From Candidatus Edwardsbacteria bacterium (GTDB lineage Bacteria; Edwardsbacteria; AC1; EtOH8): DNA of 64,000 nt. The DNA is taken from assembly GCA_031082425.1 (NCBI GenBank), contig JAVHLB010000004.1, forward strand, positions 1-64,000, given 5' to 3'. The notes below the pieces were generated by a model that worked only from the letters and a program-made list of their open reading frames with translations, ran no database searches and was not told the origin of the DNA. Made by a program: the position numbers and the translations under genes. Below, in pieces: positions 32,829 through 42,162 of the stretch (positions are counted from its first letter, which is position 1; every line of letters begins with the position of its first letter).

Positions 32829-34361
32829 ATGTTTGATAGAACCGATAAACATAGTCCGGCTAATATTCCGTTGTGTTTTCTTTTCATTGTTTCTCTTATC
32901 GGGATATTGATCATCCTCTGGCTTACCCGGTGGGGCGTTGCTATCAATAACGACTCCACGGTATATATTGCTTCGGCCCTAAACTTTTCCCGTGGCGCCG
33001 GTTTTAGCGAATGGGCCGCCAACGGCCAGCTGAAACCCATGAACCATTTCCCCCCCTTATACCCTCTCCTGCTGGCTTATGCAAACAAACTTGGTTTGGA
33101 TATATTAGTTGCTTCAAGATGGTTGAATGCTCTTCTATTCGGTTTGAATATATTTTTAACCGGACTTATCTCCGCAGAACTTGTCAGGTGGAGACTATCT
33201 GCCGTTATTTCCTCTCTGCTGTTAATATTTTCCACTCATTTACTGTTGATTCATATGATGGCCGTTTCCGAACCGCTGTTTATTTTACTCTTCCTGCTTG
33301 GTATCTGGTGCTTTTTGCGGTATATGGAGAACAGTTCATTTCTCGCACTTTTGCTGTCGGGATTTTTCTTGGGCCTGGCCGCCCTCTCCCGATATATCGG
33401 CGTTGTCTTCATAATATCTGTAATTATATTTACTGTTTCATTCAGGACCGTAGCAAATAAAACGACTCTTCTTCGGGTCATCTCGTTTGTTCTTGTCTCC
33501 TTTTCCGGTTTGATGCTCTGGGTTGCAAGAAATATCCACCACACATCTTCCGTCGCCGACCGGTCATTCGCTGTTTATCCGATGGCCAAATTATCCCTGC
33601 TTAAGGGCCTTCAGACGATCTTGTGGTGGCTGATGTTTGAAGTGGACATGAATTATTTGGGTTATGTAAGATTTATTTCTTTTTTCTTGATTTTGTTCCT
33701 TTTGTTTAAATATTGGGCCCCTCAAATAACGGCCTTGTCACAGAAACGGGTACTACGAAAATTTTCGAAATCATACCTTTTTATTCTTTTATGCTTGGCT
33801 TCATACATGATCTCCCTGCTTTCGTCCATCCTCTTTTTAGATCCCGCCATCATGCTTGATTATCGGATACTCTCTCCGGCCTATGTCCTCCTGCTTCTGA
33901 TCTTTCCAACGATCTTAAAACCGGTGAAAATAAAAATATTTTTTGCGTCAATTTTCATATTTTGGGCATCCGTGTCTGCAGCTTATGGAATATGGTGGGG
34001 GCTGGCCCGGACGGATTCTGTCAGCTGGGATGCCTATCAGCGTTTCAACTGGCGTAAAATTGGATCGCTCGCCTTGTTGGACGGTCTGCCGAATGATGCT
34101 GTTTATCTTACAAACGACCCTGAGCTTTTATATGCCTTATCAGGGAAAGTCCCAAGCCTTTTGAACAGGGACAAGCTATTCACTCTGATGGATCCTGAAG
34201 CCCAGACCCCTTTGACCAAAAACAGGCCGGATATTTATATGGTCTATTTCAAACCGAAGGTCTTCAAGCCCTTCCTGCCCAGCCTTGAAGACATCCGGGA
34301 CATTCCCGGCCTGAATGTTATATCCGATTCACCCCATATATATATATGCCAGTTTAATTAA
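32829..34361 (+). CDS. Multi-pass membrane glycosyltransferase-like protein (GT39/PMT type)
   Basis: The 510-residue protein has about ten membrane helices and the GT39-like N-terminal loop: an acidic residue after helix 1 (NNDSTVYIASALNFSRGAGFS) and HFPPLYPLLLAYANKLG. A short soluble C-terminal part ends the protein. Such enzymes transfer sugars from polyprenyl phosphate donors on the outer face of the inner membrane; donor and acceptor are unknown. Codon use is notably more T-rich than in neighbours, a possible sign of transfer or simply of its membrane nature. No ribosome binding site precedes the ATG. Confidence 0.75.
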   Translation: MFDRTDKHSPANIPLCFLFIVSLIGILIILWLTRWGVAINNDSTVYIASALNFSRGAGFSEWAANGQLKPMNHFPPLYPLLLAYANKLGLDILVASRWLNALLFGLNIFLTGLISAELVRWRLSAVISSLLLIFSTHLLLIHMMAVSEPLFILLFLLGIWCFLRYMENSSFLALLLSGFFLGLAALSRYIGVVFIISVIIFTVSFRTVANKTTLLRVISFVLVSFSGLMLWVARNIHHTSSVADRSFAVYPMAKLSLLKGLQTILWWLMFEVDMNYLGYVRFISFFLILFLLFKYWAPQITALSQKRVLRKFSKSYLFILLCLASYMISLLSSILFLDPAIMLDYRILSPAYVLLLLIFPTILKPVKIKIFFASIFIFWASVSAAYGIWWGLARTDSVSWDAYQRFNWRKIGSLALLDGLPNDAVYLTNDPELLYALSGKVPSLLNRDKLFTLMDPEAQTPLTKNRPDIYMVYFKPKVFKPFLPSLEDIRDIPGLNVISDSPHIYICQFN

Positions 34362-34468
34362 CAGGGTTATGCTGAATTTAAGCTATTGCGTTTTGGCCGG
34401 AATTAGTATATATTATCTGCAATGATTTGATACAATCAATTACAAACCAATAATGATCGGAGTAAGCC

Positions 34469-35269
34469 ATGCGAAATAAATTACCTTTACCCATCTTAAC
34501 CGCTGTCCTGCTATCCCTTCCCCCGGCCAATGTTTTTGCCCAGGATATCTCCGTGCTGGCCCATAAGTTTCAGGACCGCTACGGCAAGCTGGAGACGCAG
34601 ATCAAGGATATGACCATAATTCAAGAGATAACAATGGTCAGCGAAAAGGGCAACATGGTCAGCAATGCCACTTATTACCACAAGGGGGACAAGTTCCGGA
34701 TAGATACCAAGACCAATACCGGTCAGAAAGAAGCCATCAACATGGAGACCACCGTACTTTTCGATGGAACTGATATGTGGATGATAGCCCCCTTCATGGG
34801 CAAAAAGAAGCTCTCCGAAAAGGATCAAGTAAAATACCAGAAGGACAGATCCTGGAAATGGTGGGCGGATCTGGTCAAGAACGGCAAGATCACCGGAACA
34901 GAAAAGATCGGCGATCGAAATTGTTATATCATAGAGTATGTTTCAGACCAAAAGGAAGATCGGGTCCCCTTTGATAAGATATGGATAGATATGGACAATC
35001 TGGTACAGGTCAAGGCTGAAGTGACGGTGGAAAAGAAGAAGAAAGCCGTCGCCCTTTATACCGATTTTCGCAAGGTGCCCGGCAATTGGGAGATGCCGTT
35101 CAAAACAGAGCTGTTCTACGAGAAGGACAAACAGCCCATTTCAACCATCATAGTAAAGTCGGTCGATATCAACAAAGGCGTGGACGACGCTTTGTTTGTG
35201 ATAGGCAAGACCGAAAAGAAGGCCGGATTCAAGGATATGTTCAAGGGGATGGTTCCCGGGGGAGAGTAA
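34469..35269 (+). CDS. LolA-like outer-membrane lipoprotein-sorting protein
   Basis: The 266-residue protein has a signal peptide (cut after PPANVFA) and a beta-rich domain in which the pattern YYHKGDKFRIDT, TTVLFDGTDMWMIAP, KIGDRNCYIIEYV and KIWIDMDNLV resembles LolA/DUF4412-type lipoprotein carriers. The incomplete beta-barrel fold of this group binds lipid or acyl chains in the periplasm. It lacks clear localisation genes next to it, so it may be a paralogue rather than the main LolA. GGAG precedes the ATG. Confidence 0.7.
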   Translation: MRNKLPLPILTAVLLSLPPANVFAQDISVLAHKFQDRYGKLETQIKDMTIIQEITMVSEKGNMVSNATYYHKGDKFRIDTKTNTGQKEAINMETTVLFDGTDMWMIAPFMGKKKLSEKDQVKYQKDRSWKWWADLVKNGKITGTEKIGDRNCYIIEYVSDQKEDRVPFDKIWIDMDNLVQVKAEVTVEKKKKAVALYTDFRKVPGNWEMPFKTELFYEKDKQPISTIIVKSVDINKGVDDALFVIGKTEKKAGFKDMFKGMVPGGE

Positions 35270-35281
35270 CCGGGAGTATTC

Positions 35282-35313
35282 AAAAAGGTTCGGTCAAGTT
35301 GACCGAACCTTTT
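35282..35313. terminator. Bidirectional rho-independent terminator
   Basis: AAAAAGGTTCGGTCAA / TTGACCGAACCTTTT stem between converging genes. Confidence 0.85.
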
Positions 35314-36379
35314 ATTTTATCAACCCGCCCCCCAGCAGCAGATCTCCCCGGTAGAATACCGCGGACTGGCCCGGGCTGATGGCCCTTTGGCTTTTTAAAA
35401 ATCTTATTTGAACCGTCCGCCCGCCGGCAGGCTTGATAAAGGCGGCTGAACCTTTATGTTGGTTCCTGATTTTTACCTCAACCTTTATCTGACGGTTGGG
35501 AATTTTGATGAACCAATTCACAGCCTCAACATCCATCACATCCTTATAAAGGGATTGGTCGTCCCCAATAATCACCCGGTTCTTTAATGGATCAAGGCCT
35601 ATTACATATTGCGGTTTTCCTAGTGCTATCCCCAGCCCCTCCCGCTGGCCTATGGTATAGTTGGCTATCCCCCGGTGACGGCCAATGATTTTACCGCTAC
35701 TGTCAGCTATATCCCCAGCGGGGACATCCATTTTGCTTTTCAGATACTGGCTGTAATGCCCCTGGGGAATAAAGCATATCTCTTGACTCTCCGGTTTATC
35801 CGCCGCATCAAGGCCAAGGGCCGCCGCCATTCCCCTGATCTGCTGTTTCTCATAATTGCCCAAAGGAAATATGGTTGATTGCAACTGCCGCTGGCTTAGC
35901 ATCCACAAAAAATATGACTGATCCTTCTGCTTATCCTTGGCTTTGGCCAGAAGGTGCCTGCCCCGCCTTTTGCAGACCCTGGCATAATGACCCGTGGCCA
36001 GGTGGGTGCAGCCCATAGCCCGGGCTGTCTCCATCAGCAGTCCGAATTTGATGCTTTTGTTGCATACTACGCAGGGATTGGGCGTCCGGGCCTTGGCGTA
36101 TTCACTGAGAAAATTGCCTATCACTATTTCATTGAATTCTTTGCGGCAATCAATTGTCCGGTGCTCGATGCCCAGCTTTGATGCCGCCCTTTCGGCCGAC
36201 TCCATTGCTTCATTGGCGCAGCAATCGGTTGACGAATGAGCCTGGGATGCAGGAAAAAGCTTCATGGTCAGCCCGATGACCCTGAAGCCCTTTTTTACCA
36301 GCAGGACTGCCGCTACGCTGCTGTCCACCCCGCCGGACATGGCCACCGCTACTTTTATATTTCGGTTATTAGTCAACAT
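35312..36379 (-). CDS. mnmA: tRNA-specific 2-thiouridylase
   Basis: The 355-residue enzyme thiolates U34 of tRNA-Lys, Glu and Gln. It has the PP-loop VAMSGGVDSSVAAVLL, the catalytic Cys motif PNPCVVCNKSIKFG, the target Cys in ESQEICFIP, and GHYAR between them. Length and motifs match MnmA. It is the last gene of a leftward five-gene unit and overlaps the HIT gene by 11 bp. The stop lies next to the terminator shared with the LolA-like gene. Confidence 0.95.
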   Translation of the reverse strand: MLTNNRNIKVAVAMSGGVDSSVAAVLLVKKGFRVIGLTMKLFPASQAHSSTDCCANEAMESAERAASKLGIEHRTIDCRKEFNEIVIGNFLSEYAKARTPNPCVVCNKSIKFGLLMETARAMGCTHLATGHYARVCKRRGRHLLAKAKDKQKDQSYFLWMLSQRQLQSTIFPLGNYEKQQIRGMAAALGLDAADKPESQEICFIPQGHYSQYLKSKMDVPAGDIADSSGKIIGRHRGIANYTIGQREGLGIALGKPQYVIGLDPLKNRVIIGDDQSLYKDVMDVEAVNWFIKIPNRQIKVEVKIRNQHKGSAAFIKPAGGRTVQIRFLKSQRAISPGQSAVFYRGDLLLGGGLIK

Positions 36380-36935
36380 CTGCTAAGGATGTTGTATCCC
36401 TCTTTTTGCTTTTAACACGGGGTGGTGTTCCTTTTCCCATCCCGAAATACTCAGCTAATGCTTTTCCCAACTTTTTAAAACTATCCTCCAGGGCCTCAGA
36501 AACCACCTTGGTATCAGTCAGCACCGGCATGAAATTGGTGTCGCCGTTCCAACGCGGCACCAGATGCAGATGGACATGATCCTCTATCCCGGCTCCCGCC
36601 ACCCGGCCCAGATTGAATCCCAGGTTGAACCCTTGGGGCTTCATAACCTTGGTCATGGCCTTCTGGCAAAGCTGCGCCAGCTGCATGATCTCCAGCAGCT
36701 CCGCATCGTTCAGGGCGGTAAAATCTCCCAGATGGCGGTAGGGAGCGATCATCAGATGCCCGTTGTTGTAGGGAAAGATGTTCATCATAACGAACGCCTT
36801 ATTGCCGCGGTGCAGGATGTAATTATCATGATCGGCTTTGCTTTTGGACTTTCTGCAAAAAATGCAGCCAGACTGGTTTTTGTTGGCGGCGCCGGTGATG
36901 TACTTCATGCGCCAGGGGGCCCATAGCTTTTTCAT
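36369..36935 (-). CDS. HIT-family nucleotide hydrolase (Ap4A-type)
   Basis: The 188-residue protein carries the histidine triad HVHLHLVPRW (about 123-132), an N-terminal CIFCRKSKS zinc-binding pair, PYNNGHLMIAPYRH and an extended basic C-terminus. It fits the HIT branch annotated as Ap4A phosphorylase/hydrolase. It should cleave phosphate bonds in dinucleoside polyphosphates or adenylylated compounds; the true substrate is unknown. It overlaps mnmA by 11 bp and the HAD gene by 4 bp, so translation is coupled. Confidence 0.88.
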   Translation of the reverse strand: MKKLWAPWRMKYITGAANKNQSGCIFCRKSKSKADHDNYILHRGNKAFVMMNIFPYNNGHLMIAPYRHLGDFTALNDAELLEIMQLAQLCQKAMTKVMKPQGFNLGFNLGRVAGAGIEDHVHLHLVPRWNGDTNFMPVLTDTKVVSEALEDSFKKLGKALAEYFGMGKGTPPRVKSKKRDTTSLADVD

Positions 36936-37726
36936 CCAGCCACCTCCTGCTCGATCATTATTGATTCAATTGCGCGGGGAAGCTCCTCCAGGCTTGCGAT
37001 GACGCCATCGGGTTCATAGGCCGAGCCCTTATAAGACTGGTCTATCCCCGTTATTCGCAGGTAGCTTTCGATATAAAGCCTTTCATAGTCGTCCGCCGGT
37101 TGGTAATCCATCAGTCGGTAATCCATATTCAACCAGACGGCCCTCATTCCCGCCATTTTAGCCGGGCGGACGTCATTGTCTATCCGGTCTCCCACCATCA
37201 GGCAGTGTTCCGGCCTGGCCCCGGCCAGTTCAACGGCATGCCGGAATATTTCTGGATCCGGCTTGTGAAGGCCCACCATATCGCTGATTATGATGTGTCT
37301 GAAATACCCTTCCAACCGGTATTTTTTGAGTTCATCCATGGCCAGTGGCGGCTGATTGGCAATTATTCCTAAGTGGTAATTTTCCTGAAGGGTTTTTAAC
37401 AGGTCAAATATGCCTGATACCGGATGATTCGAACCCGGATAGACCGACCGCCATTGATTTACCGCCCGGTCCACTGTTTCCCGGTCTATCTGCCCGGCAT
37501 ATTTATCGGCGATCATCTTTCTGGGATTCATCTCCGGCGGGTTATTCTCCAGCAGTCGCTCCCTTTCCCTGAGCACCTCCTCGAAGGATAGATTGAGCCC
37601 GCCCTCTTTCAGGGTCAGATAAAAATATCTCCAGATCCTGGCCAATAGCGGCAGGTCGTAAAATATCACATTCCCCACATCAAGGAACACCCATTTTTCA
37701 CCTTTGCTGCTTCCCCAGGCATCCAT
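36932..37726 (-). CDS. HAD-superfamily hydrolase
   Basis: The 264-residue protein has HAD motif I WVFLDVGNVIFYD (nucleophile Asp; the second Asp of the common DxD is replaced by Gly, as in other DVGxV HAD-IA members), motif II GIIANQPP, a Lys in GLHKPDPEIF and motif III MVGDRIDNDVRPA. The cap region (about 20-100) is helical. Phosphatase activity is likely, with unknown substrate. It overlaps the HIT gene by 4 bp and the next upstream gene by one base. Confidence 0.87.
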   Translation of the reverse strand: MDAWGSSKGEKWVFLDVGNVIFYDLPLLARIWRYFYLTLKEGGLNLSFEEVLRERERLLENNPPEMNPRKMIADKYAGQIDRETVDRAVNQWRSVYPGSNHPVSGIFDLLKTLQENYHLGIIANQPPLAMDELKKYRLEGYFRHIIISDMVGLHKPDPEIFRHAVELAGARPEHCLMVGDRIDNDVRPAKMAGMRAVWLNMDYRLMDYQPADDYERLYIESYLRITGIDQSYKGSAYEPDGVIASLEELPRAIESIMIEQEVAG

Positions 37727-38976
37727 CAGAATATCTCCAGCTGTTCTTCCGGTTCATTTGTTTTATGGCTCTGGCGGCGGTCCCCGTCAAATATGTTCAG
37801 CTTCCCGTACTCCCCGTCATAGCCGGGGATGATGGTGACCTTTCCCTGCCGCACTCTGACTATCCCGTCGGCCACTTTGTTATTGGTCACTTCGTTCAGC
37901 TCAGCCTTGGTGGCCTCCAGCAAAACGGTGAACTCATTGCCAAAAGCTTTTACCAGCTGGTGGTACTCATGAAGCACGGTTTGAGTTCCGGCTCCCAGCC
38001 CAAAGGCCAGGGCTATGATCTCCTCCAGCGGCACCAGATGCCGGAAGGGAATGGCGTTGGCCGGTTTTATCCCCGGCGGCCTATCAGACAACTCTTCTAT
38101 CCGGTGCATAACCCCGATGGTCAGTTTTTTGCCGCAAACCGGACAATTATTACCGCCGTCCCTGGCTTCTTTTGGGGTCAGGCGGGAAAGACATTTACGG
38201 TGTCCGTCATGGAAGTACTTTCCCTCCTCGGGGAAATATTCGATGGTATACAATAACCGGGAGATGTCCTGTCTTTTTAAAGCCTGGCAGATGGTCTTAT
38301 AATCCATGTCGCAGTCGAAAACATTGGCCTCGCGTCCCAGTTTTGAAGGGCTGTGCGCATCGGAATTTGATATCAGGGAATGCCTGTCAAGTTTGCTCAG
38401 CCGCCAGTTCATGGCCGGATCGGAGGAAAGCCCTGTCTCCAGCACATGGATGTTCTCAGCTTGATCCTCGTAGCATTCCTCCAGGCTGTTAAAACCGAAG
38501 TTTGCCCCGAACAGCGAAAAATGCGGGGTCCAGATATGGGCCGGGATCACCAGGCAATCCGGGGAGATGCCCATCACCAATTCCACCAAGCGGGAGGCAT
38601 ATAAGTTGACTATGGGCCGTCCGTCCATGGAAAGATCGGCATGGCGTTTAAGCTGCCGGTTGATCTGTTCCACCACCTCGAATGACGGGGCGAAGATCAT
38701 GTTGTGTATTTTGCGGCTCTTTCCGTCTTTGGTGAATAGGTTACAGACTTCGGCCGTCAGCATAAAATCTACCCCCCGATAATGGTAGATTCCATTGTCC
38801 CTGGATTCCAGCTTGAACCTCAACTCCTTCAACCAATCGGGATGGGTGAAATCCCCGCTGCCCAGGAGGCCCAGGCCCTTATACTGGGCCCATTCGGTTA
38901 TGTGCTCCAGGTCCATGTCCTGGCTGGTAGCCCGGCTGTACTTGGAGTGTATGTGGAGATCGGCGATGAAACGCAT
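37726..38976 (-). CDS. Endonuclease Q-type PHP-domain protein
   Basis: The 416-residue protein starts with a PHP metal site ADLHIHSKYSRATSQDMD and GLGLLGSGDFTHPDWLKE, contains further metal ligands (SNSDAHSPSKLGRE), and has a Cys motif near 250-275 (HRKCLSRL, then NNCPVCGKKLTIG), then a helical C-terminus. This PHP-plus-zinc-finger layout is that of endonuclease Q, which cuts DNA 5' of deaminated bases (uracil, hypoxanthine, xanthine) and is known from archaea and some bacteria. The activity here is inferred from the architecture. It is two bases from the methyltransferase gene. Confidence 0.75.
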   Translation of the reverse strand: MRFIADLHIHSKYSRATSQDMDLEHITEWAQYKGLGLLGSGDFTHPDWLKELRFKLESRDNGIYHYRGVDFMLTAEVCNLFTKDGKSRKIHNMIFAPSFEVVEQINRQLKRHADLSMDGRPIVNLYASRLVELVMGISPDCLVIPAHIWTPHFSLFGANFGFNSLEECYEDQAENIHVLETGLSSDPAMNWRLSKLDRHSLISNSDAHSPSKLGREANVFDCDMDYKTICQALKRQDISRLLYTIEYFPEEGKYFHDGHRKCLSRLTPKEARDGGNNCPVCGKKLTIGVMHRIEELSDRPPGIKPANAIPFRHLVPLEEIIALAFGLGAGTQTVLHEYHQLVKAFGNEFTVLLEATKAELNEVTNNKVADGIVRVRQGKVTIIPGYDGEYGKLNIFDGDRRQSHKTNEPEEQLEIF

Positions 38977-38977
38977 A

Positions 38978-39724
38978 TTATTTCTTGTAGGCGATTATGG
39001 TGGCCCGGATGGTATTGGGTTGGGGTGGCACCAGGGTCAAATGCTTGAATATCTCTATTTTCCCAAAACCTGCTTTTTTAAGCATTGACTTCACATCATC
39101 CAAGGGAAATGCCCTCTCTTGGTGGAATTCATCTATTCTCTTATATCCCCCTTCCCGCGGGATGAACAGCGTCAGGGACAAATTGGCATAATGGCTGACG
39201 AAGTCGTAGCTGTTCCGCCAAATGGAGACCATTCTTTCGGTTTCTTTCACCTCCAGCCGATGATCCCAATATTTGGTGAGGGCAAAGATGGTGTTAACAT
39301 CAAATATGAACACCCCCTGCCCGGACAAGGCGCACTGGACACAGCTGCAGGCACTAAGGAAATCTTCTTCTTTGAGCAGGTAATTCATGCTGTCGAAAAG
39401 GCAGGTAATTATTGAATACTTCTCTTTGGCAGGAAAATCCCGGATATCACCCGGAAAGAATTTTATTTTGAATCCGGATTTTTTTGCTTTGGCCCGGGCA
39501 GCATCCAGCATTCCTGGGGACCGATCCATCCCTTTTACATTATATCCCGCCTTGGCAAAGAGCAGGGCCGATGTCCCGGTGCCGCAGGCCAGGTCCAGCA
39601 GGGCACTGTCTTTGGCCATACCCGCCCGCTGGGCCAAATGTATGATATAATCTGTCCATTCCCGATAATCCACATCCTGCATCAGCAGGTCGTAGTAGGG
39701 CGATATATCGCCAAAAGGTCTCAC
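38978..39724 (-). CDS. Class I SAM-dependent methyltransferase
   Basis: The 248-residue protein has the SAM-binding motif I LLDLACGTGTSALLFAKAG, the acidic ribose-binding residue in GMDRSPGMLDAARAK and ITCLFDSMNYL. The N-terminal IxDYLM-like PYYDLLMQDVDYREWTDYI is typical of small-molecule methyltransferases of the UbiE/YcgJ type. Substrate is unknown. It is the first gene of a run through to mnmA with 1-2 base gaps or overlaps. Confidence 0.85.
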   Translation of the reverse strand: MRPFGDISPYYDLLMQDVDYREWTDYIIHLAQRAGMAKDSALLDLACGTGTSALLFAKAGYNVKGMDRSPGMLDAARAKAKKSGFKIKFFPGDIRDFPAKEKYSIITCLFDSMNYLLKEEDFLSACSCVQCALSGQGVFIFDVNTIFALTKYWDHRLEVKETERMVSIWRNSYDFVSHYANLSLTLFIPREGGYKRIDEFHQERAFPLDDVKSMLKKAGFGKIEIFKHLTLVPPQPNTIRATIIAYKK

Positions 39725-39738
39725 TCTTATCCTGCCTG

Positions 39739-40314
39739 TTATTTCTGACCGTACCCCGATTCAAAGGCTTTTTTATTCAGTTCCACAGTCTTGGCCGGAA
39801 CCCTCCGGGAGATGACACTCTGCCATTTGTCGGGAGCCAGCTCCAATTTCCTGGCCAGGGCCCCTAATAGGACAGTATTGACGGCCTTGGCACTGCCGGC
39901 CTTTTCGGCCAGTGCCATACCGGGACACAGCACTGTGTCCTTAATATGCTGTTTGATCTTTTCGACAATGTCGACCGGATATTCCGCCTTCCCGGTGGCC
40001 ACCGACATGGGGATCACCTGCTGTTGGTTGATTATAAGGGAACCGTCTGGTTTTAAAAAATGCAGATATCGGGCGGTCTCCATTTCCTCGAACGACAGGA
40101 TGACATCGGCCTCGCCCTCCCGGATCAGCGGTGAGTTGATCTTGTCACCGTAACGCACGTGGCTGACCACGCTGCCCCCCCTCTGGGCCATGCCGTGCAC
40201 CTCGCTTTTCTTGGCATCGAACCCGCTGGCGATGGCGGTCTCGGCAATGATGTCCCCAGCCAGCAGCACCCCCTGGCCGCCCACGCCGCAGATGAGTATA
40301 TTCACCGTTTTCAT
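39739..40314 (-). CDS. iorB: Indolepyruvate:ferredoxin oxidoreductase, beta subunit
   Basis: The 191-residue protein has the gamma/beta-domain motif CGVGGQGVLLAGDIIAETA and the family loop EVHGMAQRGGSVVSHVRYG, typical of IorB. With IorA it oxidatively decarboxylates arylpyruvates to aryl-CoA, reducing ferredoxin. I chose the second of two adjacent ATGs because it lies five bases after AGGAG. It follows iorA by about 14 bp. Confidence 0.92.
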   Translation of the reverse strand: MKTVNILICGVGGQGVLLAGDIIAETAIASGFDAKKSEVHGMAQRGGSVVSHVRYGDKINSPLIREGEADVILSFEEMETARYLHFLKPDGSLIINQQQVIPMSVATGKAEYPVDIVEKIKQHIKDTVLCPGMALAEKAGSAKAVNTVLLGALARKLELAPDKWQSVISRRVPAKTVELNKKAFESGYGQK

Positions 40315-40328
40315 CATTACTCCTTTTG

Positions 40329-42086
40329 CTATTTATGACCCATGGCCTGTTTGGGGCACAGCGAAGCGCAGACCTCGCAGCCGATGCAGAGCATGGGGTC
40401 GATCTTCGATTTCTTTTTGTCTTTGTCAAATGAAATGGCCGGACAGCCCAGTTTCAGGCAGATCCTACAACCCACGCATTTATCCTCATCCACCTTCAGA
40501 GCTGGCCTGTATCTCTTCTCTATCAGGATGCAGGGCGACCTGGCGATGATCACCGAAGCCCCTGGGTTGTTGACCGCTTCCTTTATGGCTTTCTCGGTCT
40601 GCTTAAGGTTTAGAGGATCTATCATCTGAACATGCTTCACTCCGCACGACCTGACCAGCGGCTCCAACTCGATTATGGGTGCCTCCTGTCCCTGCAGGGT
40701 CTTGCCGGTGCCCGGATTCTCCTGGTGCCCGGTCATGGCGGTGATCCGGTTGTCCAGAATGATGACCGTTCCTTGGGAGTTATTGTAGACCATGTCCACC
40801 AGCCCGGTGATGCCGGAATGAAAGAATGTGGAGTCGCCGATCACCGCCACGGTCTTTTGAGCCATCTCCGGCCCCAGGGCCTTCTCCAAGCCCATGGCCG
40901 CAGTAACGCTTCCTCCCATGCAGATCACGGTATCCATGGCATTAAGCGGCTCCATCATGCCCAGGGTGTAGCAGCCGATGTCTCCGGTGACCGTCAGCTT
41001 GAGCTTGTTGAGGGCATAAAAGACCCCGCGGTGCGGGCATCCCGGGCACAGCACCGGGGGACGGGCCGGCAGTTGCAATGGTTTGTAGGACGATTCTTTC
41101 TGCAGGCCGAAGACCTTGGCCAGGACGGTGGGATCGAGCTCCCCTGCGATGGGGATTTTAGCCTTGCCGGTGATCTCCTTCTCATAGGCGCAGCTGCCGG
41201 AGATCTTGTAGCCGTCGGCTTTTATCTGTTCCTCGAGAAAAGTGTCGTTCTCTTCTATCACATATATCTCGTCGACCGAGTTGATGAATTCGGAGATCAT
41301 CTTGACCGGCAGGGGAAAGGTCAGTGATAGTTTCAGGAACGAAGCCTGGGGAAAAACATCCTTGGCATATTGATAGGAAATACCGCTGGTGATTATCCCC
41401 AGTTTCTTTTCGCCTTTTTCCACTTTATTATATGAAAAATGCTCGCCATATTCAGCCAGCTTTTTAAGCCGTTCCTCCACCTTGACATGCATCTTCCTGG
41501 CATGGGCCGGGATGGTGATGTTCTTGGCCACATCCTTGACGTAGCCGGTGGGCTGGTGTTCTGTCCTTTCCCCGGTCTCCACCACCCCCTTGGAATGGGA
41601 GATGCGGGTGGTCAAGCGCAACAACACCGGGGTGTCGAATTTTTCGGAGAGGTCGAAGGCCAGCTTGGCCATCTCCAGGCATTCCTGGCTGTCCGACGGC
41701 TCCAGACAGGGGATCTTGGCCATCTTGGCGTAATAGCGGTTGTCCTGCTCGTTCTGGGAGGAATGCATTCCGGGATCATCGGCGCTGACCACCACCAAAC
41801 CTCCCCTGGCCCCGATATAGGCCATGGAGAACAGCGGATCGGCCGCCACGTTCAATCCCACATGTTTCATGCAGGTCAGGGCCCGGGCCCCGGCAAAGGA
41901 GGCCCCGGCCGCCACCTCCAGCCCCACCTTTTCATTGGTGGCCAGCTCGGCATATATCTCCTTATATTTCCCCAGATTTTCCAGGATCTCGGTGGATGGC
42001 GTGCCGGGATAGGCCGATACCACATTGACCCCGGCCTCCCAGGCCCCCCGGGCCACCGCCTCGTTTCCCGATAGAAACATTTTCAT
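40329..42086 (-). CDS. iorA: Indolepyruvate:ferredoxin oxidoreductase, alpha subunit
   Basis: The 585-residue thiamine-diphosphate enzyme has the pyrimidine-domain start FLSGNEAVARGAWEAGVNVVSAYPGTPSTE, a central region with CPGCPHRGVFYALNK and the TPP-binding GDIGCYTLG, and a C-terminal pair of [4Fe-4S] motifs (CVGCRICLKLGC and CIGCEVCASLCP). It forms IorAB with the neighbouring iorB and is typical of anaerobic aromatic amino-acid catabolism. GGAG lies 5 nt before the ATG at 42086. Confidence 0.94.
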   Translation of the reverse strand: MKMFLSGNEAVARGAWEAGVNVVSAYPGTPSTEILENLGKYKEIYAELATNEKVGLEVAAGASFAGARALTCMKHVGLNVAADPLFSMAYIGARGGLVVVSADDPGMHSSQNEQDNRYYAKMAKIPCLEPSDSQECLEMAKLAFDLSEKFDTPVLLRLTTRISHSKGVVETGERTEHQPTGYVKDVAKNITIPAHARKMHVKVEERLKKLAEYGEHFSYNKVEKGEKKLGIITSGISYQYAKDVFPQASFLKLSLTFPLPVKMISEFINSVDEIYVIEENDTFLEEQIKADGYKISGSCAYEKEITGKAKIPIAGELDPTVLAKVFGLQKESSYKPLQLPARPPVLCPGCPHRGVFYALNKLKLTVTGDIGCYTLGMMEPLNAMDTVICMGGSVTAAMGLEKALGPEMAQKTVAVIGDSTFFHSGITGLVDMVYNNSQGTVIILDNRITAMTGHQENPGTGKTLQGQEAPIIELEPLVRSCGVKHVQMIDPLNLKQTEKAIKEAVNNPGASVIIARSPCILIEKRYRPALKVDEDKCVGCRICLKLGCPAISFDKDKKKSKIDPMLCIGCEVCASLCPKQAMGHK

Positions 42087-42162
42087 AGAGTCTCCGCAAT
42101 GATAAATAAGTTGCATTTGATTAACTACGCAGCCCAGGCCTGAGCCTGGGCTGCGTGGGGTA

